64,000 nucleotides of DNA from Changshengia sp963803165 (GTDB lineage: Bacteria; Chloroflexota; Dormibacteria; Aeolococcales; Aeolococcaceae). The notes under the pieces are model-generated. The model was given only the letters and a program-made list of their open reading frames with translations. It was not told where the DNA came from and ran no database searches. The position numbers were made by a program, and so were the translations under genes. Shown one piece after another: positions 57,994-64,000 of the stretch. The stretch is from contig CAWDLK010000003.1 of assembly GCA_963803165.1 (NCBI GenBank), positions 1 to 64,000 on the forward strand, written 5' to 3'. How positions within the stretch are numbered: the first letter of the stretch is position 1; each line of letters opens with the position of its first letter.

Positions 57994-58035
57994 TCGGGGA
58001 GCGCGGACTCGAACCGCGGACCCCTGGTCCCCCAG
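57994..58035 (-). pseudogene. 3' half of a tRNA-Pro (GGG) gene
   Basis: Minus-strand CTGGGGGACCAG gives the anticodon loop and 3' anticodon strand, followed by variable loop GGGGTC, T arm CGCGG-TTCGAGT-CCGCG and acceptor strand CTCCCCGA. The upstream sequence does not supply the D arm or 5' acceptor. This is the pattern left by an element that integrated at a tRNA 3' end. Confidence 0.6.
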
Positions 58036-58356
58036 ACGCACCAGGCACATCGTTGACGGCGTAGGCGTCACGCATCTGAATACACGGAGCCGCGCCAAAC
58101 CGCACCCAGCCGCACCGCTGTGAAGGGCAGTTGGCATCGAGTCTGGCATCGCCCGTAGGGCCACCGACCCTGGTATGGCGTCGCCACGGGAAGTATGGCG
58201 ACCGCACAACATCCATTGCGCTCGCATAGGTTTCGACCCCTGGTCCGCCTCGAACTCCGGACCCCTCGTCCCGTACAAGGTGCCTCCCGCCGCCTCGAGG
58301 GCGTCGGAAGGGGCTAGCTGCCGGAGACCACGAGGCAGTCGCAGCGGCGGCAATAT

Positions 58357-58386
58357 CGGCCACGGCCACGGCCACGGCCACGGCCA
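58357..58386. repeat. Tandem hexamer CGGCCA x5
   Basis: Five perfect head-to-tail copies of CGGCCA in a non-coding stretch, likely a slippage-prone simple repeat. Confidence 0.85.
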
Positions 58387-58604
58387 GCCAAGATGCGCTA
58401 CTAACGAGGGCAGATGATCGCCAGTAAGTCAGTGCTCTCGTCGCCGGGGGACTTCATCCATGACTCACAAGACTCGGGGCGATCCCCGCGCCGGACTAAA
58501 CCCGCCTACCTACGTTCCGCGTCTGCTACGCTCAATTCCGCCTTCGGGCACCGCCCCTCGGGGCCAGCTACCTACGGGTCCACACCTCCAAGGAGGTCAC
58601 GCCG

Positions 58605-59498
58605 ATGCTCACCCTTACCCCCTTCGAGCGAAGCCTGCGCGCCCTGCTGGTCGAACACCTCCGCGACGCGGGCGGCGATCAGGACAAGGCCCTCATCACC
58701 GAGGAGGACCTCGACGCACGCATCGCTTCCCGCCCGCGGCACGGCAGCGACGCCCTCCGACCGCCCCACGACCGCTTCTTCCAAGCGTTGAGCCACATCT
58801 GCATCTACGAGGACGAGCACGGACGGCCGCTTCTCGGCGCCATCGTGGTCGTCGAGAGCACGCGCCGCCCCGGCGATTGGTTTCAGCGCCTCACCGGCCA
58901 CCTTGGGTTCGAGACCACCGGCACACGCCTCTGGTCGGACGAGCTGGACGCGCTCATCGATCTCTGGTCGTGGCAGCTCGCCCCGGACACCCTCGTCATC
59001 GCCGACATCATCGACCGTGGCGTCGAGACGCTAGACGCTCATGTCCGCGCTCTTGAGCGTTCCGTGCGCCGGGGCAGCCGTCTCCCCTACCTCAGCCGAT
59101 CCGCTTCCTGGCCGTGCCAGCGCAACCACGACTTCATCCCGATGCTCCGGGCCAAGAACGTCGGCGACGCTCCGGCCGTCGATGCCCTCTACTGGGGCAT
59201 GTCGAACTTCGCGCCCGCGCACCGCTCGGACCCCTTCAGCCTCGCCGCTGGCGAGGGGCCCGTCGACATCCCGCTGCGTCACTCCCCCACGACGCTCATG
59301 CGCGAGGTGATGGGCGATATGGTCGACGACGTCGCCGAGGTCCTCGTGTACGGCGACGGCGCCGGGCGCTGGCTGCGCCAGCGCCCCCACCTGGCCCAGC
59401 GCGCCGACGTCTGGGTCGACGACGGCCGCGCCGATCCGCCCGCCTGGCTCGCCTGGTACCGCACCATGCTCCGCGAGATTGGCTTGCGCCGTTCCTGA
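58605..59498 (+). CDS. Unknown 297-residue protein with strong ribosome-binding site
   Basis: A soluble-looking protein without signal peptide or transmembrane segment; tryptophan-rich motifs such as RPGDWFQRLTGHLG and LIDLWSWQL, and a cysteine near CQRNHDFIPML. No family recognised. The ATG is preceded at ideal spacing by AAGGAGGTC, an anti-16S match far better than those of the core genes, suggesting a different origin. It is the only plus-strand gene of the accessory region and stands alone. Confidence 0.65.
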   Translation: MLTLTPFERSLRALLVEHLRDAGGDQDKALITEEDLDARIASRPRHGSDALRPPHDRFFQALSHICIYEDEHGRPLLGAIVVVESTRRPGDWFQRLTGHLGFETTGTRLWSDELDALIDLWSWQLAPDTLVIADIIDRGVETLDAHVRALERSVRRGSRLPYLSRSASWPCQRNHDFIPMLRAKNVGDAPAVDALYWGMSNFAPAHRSDPFSLAAGEGPVDIPLRHSPTTLMREVMGDMVDDVAEVLVYGDGAGRWLRQRPHLAQRADVWVDDGRADPPAWLAWYRTMLREIGLRRS

Positions 59499-59605
59499 AC
59501 CCACGCGCCAACTCCCTGCAGCGCGATCGCCAGGGCTAGACGTTGCCGTGATTGCTGCCACGCATCACATGCACGAGTAGATGCGACACGCCGCGCAACC
59601 TCGAT

Positions 59606-60691
59606 CTACGGTGGGGCTTGCACATCGCTCCCCGGTAAGGCCTCCATAGGTCCAAGGTGGTAGCCAAGCGACCAAAGTCCGTATGCCACCTCGCGGAAGC
59701 AGTCGTAGCTGGCAAGCCACGCTCGAGCGTTACGGCACTCTGCATCCCGTGGCTCCCACCGGAACCCGTGTTGTGCCATGAAGGAGAGGACTTCGCTTGT
59801 CTCGGCGCGTGGCTGATCGACGGCTAAGTGCCTGGCCACGAGTGCCACGGGGCTGCGGTCAGACGCGTCGAGAGGTGAGCCGAGCGCAAATTCAGACACC
59901 CGCTCACCAGCGGCCATCATCCTCTCCAGTTCTGCCATCAAAGGGGGCCCGACCTCTTTTGCTATTGTGGCGACGCGCTCTCGTATCGACCGTCCGCGCT
60001 CGCTTCTCAAGTAAGCCACCAGAAGCCCAACCGCCACGAGGCCTAACGCCAGCGCTGCCTCCCGTCCGATTGTGCTGGCTAGCTTCTTCGCCCCGCTTAC
60101 CCCGGCGTACCCGACGGCGCGCGCCGCGAGCTCGACGCCGTTGACACTGATGCCCATCTCCCCGAGCGTGTAGACATCCACGGCCACGGCGTCTGTCTTG
60201 GTATCCGGCAGGCCCAGCGGACGGAAATCACGACGGTTGTCCGTGACGAGGACGCTAGGTGCGAGGAGTAGAGCCAGCGCTGCTGTCGGGGCATCTGCGG
60301 CGTGGAGCGTAGCCACAGCCGCCACGCGCTGGTCCATCATCGCCTCTGGCGGAACCGGAACCACTCGGACGTTGGGAACGATTACATCGTTCCACACCAG
60401 GCGCACGCCTTCCACGTCTCCCCGGCGATCTGCTATATCCCGCAAGTGGCGGATCGCCTCCTCCATGACACATGGCGTGGCGAACAGGGCGATCCCGGTC
60501 CAAATGCTGTACCCGGGACTCGCGCGACCGAGCAGTGCCGGCTTGTAGCCCTTGCGAACCGCGTAGTCCACATTGCGGATCAAGACGTCAGCGTCCACAA
60601 CCACTGGGGTCGGAAAGAGAAGTGCCCCGCGGCCGGCGGCCCCACTCCTGGGCCCGCTCAACGGTCCTTCCAAACTATTAGCCCTCTGCAC
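59606..60691 (-). CDS. PIN-domain protein with transmembrane segment
   Basis: About 361 residues. The N-terminal ~180 residues look like a PIN ribonuclease domain: VVVDADVLIRNVDYAV, the acidic CVMEEAIRHL, HAADAPTAALALLLA and VTDNRRDFRPLG supply four carboxylates. A hydrophobic segment (AALALGLVAVGLLVAYL) follows, then a charged C-terminal helix region. The GTG start at 60691 overlaps the upstream membrane-protein gene by 14 nt. No small VapB-like antitoxin is adjacent, so it is not a standard VapBC toxin. Confidence 0.7.
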   Translation of the reverse strand: MQRANSLEGPLSGPRSGAAGRGALLFPTPVVVDADVLIRNVDYAVRKGYKPALLGRASPGYSIWTGIALFATPCVMEEAIRHLRDIADRRGDVEGVRLVWNDVIVPNVRVVPVPPEAMMDQRVAAVATLHAADAPTAALALLLAPSVLVTDNRRDFRPLGLPDTKTDAVAVDVYTLGEMGISVNGVELAARAVGYAGVSGAKKLASTIGREAALALGLVAVGLLVAYLRSERGRSIRERVATIAKEVGPPLMAELERMMAAGERVSEFALGSPLDASDRSPVALVARHLAVDQPRAETSEVLSFMAQHGFRWEPRDAECRNARAWLASYDCFREVAYGLWSLGYHLGPMEALPGSDVQAPP

Positions 60692-61370
60692 TCGGATGCC
60701 CGCCAAGGCCCTGAGCGCGATCCGGTTCTGCCACCGTAGCCCGGGTATCCCCCGGAATCGACGCCGACGCGGCCGCAACTGGCAGGTCCGCCGCCTCCTG
60801 CTCCATCGCGTCGATGACGAAGTCGATCTCGCGACGGGAAACGCTCACGAAGTGGAACCGGGTGACCCATGACCCGTCCCCTGAGGTAAGCGTCTGAGCC
60901 AAGTCCTGGTACTGCACGAAGCCGTTGGCACCGGCCAAGTAGTCGGCAGGCAGGGGCCCACCCCCTAAAGCCGGCAGCTGGAGAGGAGGGTCTAACCGAG
61001 CATCCAGGCACTCACCGGCGGCGATGATTCCCGCGAGGATTCGGCGCTCCACTGGCGGACCATCCCCATTCCTCGTCGTGAGCACGCCGCGGACGTTGAA
61101 CGCCGGCCCGCGCCCGCCGTTCTTCAAGGGCAGCAGGAGATCGCCGCTCTCATAACGCGTGTCGGCCCTTCCAGAGATGTAGTCCGCCGGCAGGTGGGGA
61201 CAAACCACGGCGTGCTGCGCCCCCCATTCCCGAGCCCAGGCGTCGCTCAGCGCCTCCTTGCGATCGCGCTGCTCCCTCCGGATCGCGCGAGCATTCCAGA
61301 CAAACCCACCCGTGCCGAGCACCACGGAAACGAGCAGGGATGACAGGGCGATCCAGAACGATCCGTCCAT
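60678..61370 (-). CDS. Unknown membrane-anchored protein
   Basis: A 230-residue protein with one N-terminal transmembrane helix (FWIALSSLLVSVVLGTGGFVW), a basic/charged juxtamembrane stretch (NARAIRREQRDRKEAL), then a beta-rich domain (DLLLPLKNGGRGPAFNVRGV) of a type common in bacterial single-pass proteins of unknown function. TAGCAT lies 10 nt before the ATG. It overlaps the PIN gene and is probably co-expressed with it. Confidence 0.65.
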   Translation of the reverse strand: MDGSFWIALSSLLVSVVLGTGGFVWNARAIRREQRDRKEALSDAWAREWGAQHAVVCPHLPADYISGRADTRYESGDLLLPLKNGGRGPAFNVRGVLTTRNGDGPPVERRILAGIIAAGECLDARLDPPLQLPALGGGPLPADYLAGANGFVQYQDLAQTLTSGDGSWVTRFHFVSVSRREIDFVIDAMEQEAADLPVAAASASIPGDTRATVAEPDRAQGLGGHPSAEG

Positions 61371-61436
61371 GCGGTCCAGAATGCTACCCGGCGCGTGCGC
61401 AACTCATTGGCGCCATCCAAACCCTGGGAGCAGCCA

Positions 61437-62924
61437 CTACAGCCCCAGCTGCCAGCGAATGCTTTGGCGCATCCAAGTTTCGAAGGGGTTGCCCGGTACC
61501 CCGTGTGGTGGGGCGCAGTGCTCTGGCAGCAGGGTCACGTGAGCCAGCCGCTCGACCGGCGTTAGCTCCATCAACCGGTCAAGCAACGGCGTCACGGTTT
61601 GGAAAAGTCGTTCCACGAGCCTTCCTGGATCAACGTGGGTGCGGCCCAACACCACTGCCCGGGCGCCCCATAAACTGCGACCGCCCTCGGCGTCCATGGC
61701 GGCCAACAGCTCCGCCTCTTCGCCAGCCGGCAGGCCCACCAGGGTCTCCTGCGGGCCGTGGTCTTGCGTGTAGGCGATGCCCTGCAACGCCGTACCGTGG
61801 ACCGAGTTCCGAAGCAGGCGGACGATCGTCAGGACGTGGTTACCCGCGGTTCCATCGGCGACTACGTCAGCGAGGGTCGGCTCCGCCGCATGGCATTTCT
61901 GCCACCAGCTGTTCCGCTGCCAACCGACCAGGTGCTCGTCGTGCTGGATCCCGAGAACGCGGTGGGCAACTCGCGCGGCGATGTCGACGGCAGACATGAA
62001 GGAGACGAGGACCACGTCCAGCGTGGACAGGGCGTCGTCGCGGAGGTCGTTGTTCTGCTTCTGGTTCAGAGCAAGATGGATGGCGTCGCGTAGCTCGAGA
62101 GCTCGGTCCACCCGTTGCAGAAGGCTACCGGCTAGCAGCAGGAGGGAGTCGTCGCCTGCGCCGGAGGCGTACTGGCCGCAGGCGTTGAACCACCGCCATG
62201 CCGCCGGCAGGATGTCTCGGGTGCCGACCCAGAAGTAGAGGCCGCGATTGAAGCTGACGTGGTTGAGGATGTGGAACTCGCCCTGAGCCCGAAGGTACAA
62301 CCCAACGAGCGTCAAGGCCTCTGCCGGGGTGCACACGGTGGTGCCGCGGTTGGCATACCCGCGGTACTTGTGGAGGAAGGATCGCTCGGTGACATAGAGA
62401 TCAGCCTCGACCGCCTGGCTGGCCACCTGGGCCGCAATGGCGTCCTCCCGCCGATGGTTCCGGGCCTCCTCAGGAGCGAGGTGATCATAGGCATCGGTAG
62501 AGGTGTCGTTCTCGGCGACATCGACCGCGTTGCCACGGAGTCCAGCGGTCATGTACCCGTTGGCGTGCTCGGCCACTGTGACACCTCGGTATCCCGGCGG
62601 CGCCTCAGGGTTGACAATAGCCCAGCCGGGGTAGGCCTCGACCCCGGTTCGGTGGAGGACGGGCTGAACGCCGGGAGGAGGTCCGGTTGGAGAATATCGG
62701 AAGCAGCGGATGAGCTCGTTGTCCAAGAGGTCGGAGAGCAGGCTCGTCTGATCCAGGTGCTGAGTGGGGTCCAAGCGCGTCGTGTCTGTCTTCAGGTCAG
62801 CATCGATGGCCACGACCATCTTGCGCAGCGGTCTTCGGTGAAAGAACACCGGGACCGCTTGACTGGGGTCGGTCGGCCAGACCGGGGCCCTAACGGTCTG
62901 CCGCGAGACGTCGAGCTGCTTCAT
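61437..62924 (-). CDS. Unknown 495-residue protein
   Basis: Starts MKQLDVSRQTVRAPVW; the ATG at 62924 overlaps the preceding small ORF stop as ATGA, which supports both. No signal peptide or clear transmembrane helix. The C-terminal half is largely helical, with RLLRNSVHG resembling an R-x4-6-H (HEPN-type) motif, but one motif is not enough for assignment. Aromatic-rich segments such as GLYFWVGTRDILPAAWRWFN are notable. Confidence 0.65.
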   Translation of the reverse strand: MKQLDVSRQTVRAPVWPTDPSQAVPVFFHRRPLRKMVVAIDADLKTDTTRLDPTQHLDQTSLLSDLLDNELIRCFRYSPTGPPPGVQPVLHRTGVEAYPGWAIVNPEAPPGYRGVTVAEHANGYMTAGLRGNAVDVAENDTSTDAYDHLAPEEARNHRREDAIAAQVASQAVEADLYVTERSFLHKYRGYANRGTTVCTPAEALTLVGLYLRAQGEFHILNHVSFNRGLYFWVGTRDILPAAWRWFNACGQYASGAGDDSLLLLAGSLLQRVDRALELRDAIHLALNQKQNNDLRDDALSTLDVVLVSFMSAVDIAARVAHRVLGIQHDEHLVGWQRNSWWQKCHAAEPTLADVVADGTAGNHVLTIVRLLRNSVHGTALQGIAYTQDHGPQETLVGLPAGEEAELLAAMDAEGGRSLWGARAVVLGRTHVDPGRLVERLFQTVTPLLDRLMELTPVERLAHVTLLPEHCAPPHGVPGNPFETWMRQSIRWQLGL

Positions 62925-63118
62925 CGACGCCCACCACAACTCCGTCGTACGCCGGGGCGCGTTCCGGGTGCCTGCAAGCGACTAAGCCAGATGGAGGCCC
63001 GGTGCGTGGGGGTGCCGCGAGTCCCGACCAAGCTGGCGGCCCAGGCGGTAGCCGGGGTGACGGCGAGAGCGAAGAGAAGGGCAACGAGGGGAACGAAGCG
63101 ACGGGCAGCGGTGCTCAC
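62921..63118 (-). CDS. Small secreted-type peptide (65 residues)
   Basis: MSTAARRFVPLVALLFALAV is a clear signal-peptide start (basic n-region, hydrophobic core), with an AWA-type cleavage site at about residue 27 leaving a basic ~38-residue peptide. Its GTG overlaps the upstream stop (GTGA) and its stop overlaps the next ATG (ATGA); this double coupling is the main argument that it is real. No family recognised. Confidence 0.5.
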   Translation of the reverse strand: MSTAARRFVPLVALLFALAVTPATAWAASLVGTRGTPTHRASIWLSRLQAPGTRPGVRRSCGGRR

Positions 63119-63615
63119 GGCTCGGTGTCCGGAGGCGGGGGCAGGATCGAGACCAACTCGCCGGTGATCTGCACCCCATGGTGGTCGATGAGCTCCTGGA
63201 GGTACAGGCCGAGCTGTCCGCGGAGCTTCCCGAGTGCCTCATGGAGCGCCCCGGACTCGGGGCCCCAGCCGACGGGTCCACCCCACCGGCGACTACGCAG
63301 ACCCCGCTGCACTTCATCGAGGAATGCCCGGCACGCGGCTGCCATCCTCCGCAGGGTCACAGCGAGGTCAACGTCGCGGGGAAGGCGTCCGATCTCGTCA
63401 ACGAGGTGACGCCGGATTTCGATGACCGAGACCACGCAGTGGTCGAGGATCTCGATGTCCAGCGGGTTGTATAGGACCCGGCGATCCTCCAGGAACGCGA
63501 CCAGTCTTGCGAGCACCTCCTTCTCGACATCCGGTAGGTTCTCCCAGCCAACGCCACCGCCGACGACGGGAAGGCTCACGCTGGTGAGCCGCTTGCGGAT
63601 ACGAGGCCGCGGCAT
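63115..63615 (-). CDS. DUF6650-like protein
   Basis: A 166-residue protein whose features ENLPDVEKEVLARLVAFLED, RRVLYNP, CVVSVIEIRRHLVDEIG, MAAACRAFLDEVQ and LGKLRGQLGLYLQELI match what I recall of the DUF6650 family; the function is unknown. The ATG has TATCGT 7 nt upstream, so it appears leaderless and heads a coupled unit with the small secreted peptide and the 495-residue protein. Confidence 0.7.
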   Translation of the reverse strand: MPRPRIRKRLTSVSLPVVGGGVGWENLPDVEKEVLARLVAFLEDRRVLYNPLDIEILDHCVVSVIEIRRHLVDEIGRLPRDVDLAVTLRRMAAACRAFLDEVQRGLRSRRWGGPVGWGPESGALHEALGKLRGQLGLYLQELIDHHGVQITGELVSILPPPPDTEP

Positions 63616-63622
63616 CCGGGCA

Positions 63623-63628
63623 ACGATA
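63623..63628 (-). promoter_or_regulatory. -10 box TATCGT for the DUF6650-headed cassette
   Basis: The same hexamer as at dnaX, ending 7 nt before the ATG at 63615, so this accessory unit uses the host's promoter style. Confidence 0.5.
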
Positions 63629-63761
63629 CCTCGCGAGCCGGGGAAGATCTGGCCCCCCGGCCAGCGGAGCCAGCATGGCCGGCAGCAGCAGCGCCTGCGC
63701 TCGGAGGCTCACCGCCCCCTTCTCGGGCGTCTCTGGATTCCAAGACCCGAGGTGTCAGGGG

Positions 63762-64000
63762 TCAACGCATCGCCATCGCGGGGCTTCTGGGCCTTCCCGC
63801 GGTGGCCCCGATGGGTAAAGGTTTGAGGACCTTCAGGGGCCAGCGCAGCCGGCGGACGGCGTCACGGGCCCGGCGCTGCTCGGCCTGGGCTCGCCGGCTA
63901 AGCAGGCGGTAGCTGCCGTCGCGGAGAGCGGCGATGGCAGGGAGTGCCAGCTCCATGGTGGCCATCGCTTGGGCGGCGAGGACGTCGAGCTTCTGGAGCA
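63762..64000 (-). CDS. Partial unknown protein, open at the window edge
   Basis: The frame runs without a stop from the window edge (LQKLDVLAAQAMATMELALP) to TGA at 63762. The visible ~79 residues are a charged helix (SRRAQAEQRRARDAVRRLRW) and a short proline/arginine-rich end. An ATG at 63965 is in frame, but the open reading upstream suggests a longer protein. Not recognised. Confidence 0.4.
   Translation of the reverse strand, partial: LQKLDVLAAQAMATMELALPAIAALRDGSYRLLSRRAQAEQRRARDAVRRLRWPLKVLKPLPIGATAGRPRSPAMAMR

Larger units (their letters stand above)
57728..58604. other. 877-bp region without a supported gene
   Basis: Contains the 3' part of a tRNA-Pro gene (57994-58035), a second weaker tRNA-like 3' segment (about 58247-58279, minus strand), a five-copy hexamer repeat and the leader of the next gene. 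Open frames here have no codon bias or recognisable product. It looks like the scar of past integrations. Confidence 0.5.

Noticed and set aside
58247..58279. Second tRNA-like 3' segment (TTGTAC loop followed by GGGGTCCGGAGTTCGA)
   Set aside because: The T stem does not pair cleanly and no acceptor strand follows; too weak to list as its own feature.
57724..58353. Minus-strand open frame of 209 codons over the tRNA-Pro fragment
   Set aside because: It runs through tRNA-derived sequence and a simple repeat, and shows no protein-like pattern.
1..64000. CRISPR array, rRNA operon or replication origin
   Set aside because: No regularly spaced repeats, rRNA signatures or DnaA-box clusters were noticed on reading both strands; dnaX alone does not mark an origin.

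Overview
The window is about 72% G+C and almost gap-free up to 53.2 kb, with housekeeping genes packed into translationally coupled operons (GTGA, ATGA or TGATG overlaps at most internal junctions). Many genes have a -10-like TAnnnT hexamer only 6-9 nt upstream of the start codon and no Shine-Dalgarno sequence, so leaderless transcription looks common. With the large SRP RNA, the gene content suggests a high-GC, monoderm-type Terrabacteria lineage (Chloroflexota / Dormibacterota / deep Actinobacteriota-like). That placement is inference; no rRNA is present.

Layout. 0-3 kb: recR-ybaB-dnaX on the minus strand. 3-4 kb: a small membrane protein and the SRP RNA gene. 4-10.6 kb: plsY and a stand-alone cluster of complex I membrane-arm subunits (nuoJKLMN) that appears to have lost the conserved charged residues used for proton translocation. 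10.7-15 kb: mnmA, a CysO/MoaD-like sulfur carrier, a NUDIX-like protein, an FAH-family enzyme and mutM. 15-20.4 kb: the giant helicase lhr and a sugar epimerase. 20.4-30.7 kb: one long minus-strand operon, acyP-aminotransferase-trpE-trpG-[structured spacer]-trpC-trpF-trpB-trpA-aroA-glycosyltransferase. 30.8-34.9 kb: aldo/keto reductase, a ferritin-like diiron protein divergent from a PucR-type regulator, a decayed duplicate of that divergent unit, and a corrinoid adenosyltransferase. 34.9-38.5 kb: trxB, rdgB, rph, tatC, tatA. 38.5-44.6 kb: hemA-hemC-hemD-hemB-cyclophilin-hemL. 44.7-53.2 kb: DnaQ-like exonuclease, EEP-family nuclease/phosphatase, polyprenyl synthase, the MurD2-MurL pair for D-glutamate in peptidoglycan, an esterase, tRNA-Leu and a SprT-like protease.

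From 53.26 kb the character changes. A tRNA-Cys gene is cut in its anticodon arm and the sequence continues into an accessory region with lower coding density: a hicB/hicA-like pair separated by an intact IS256-family element, a BNR-repeat lipoprotein, a 3'-half tRNA-Pro fragment, and several genes of unknown function. The most coherent unknown unit is a minus-strand cassette at 59.6-63.6 kb: a leaderless DUF6650-like gene, a 65-residue secreted-type peptide, a 495-residue orphan protein, a membrane-anchored protein and a PIN-domain protein.

The two observations I consider most likely to be new are the apparently non-pumping nuoJKLMN module and the accessory PIN/DUF6650 cassette. The duplicated and decayed diiron/PucR unit and the three-stem RNA element inside the trp operon also deserve a look.
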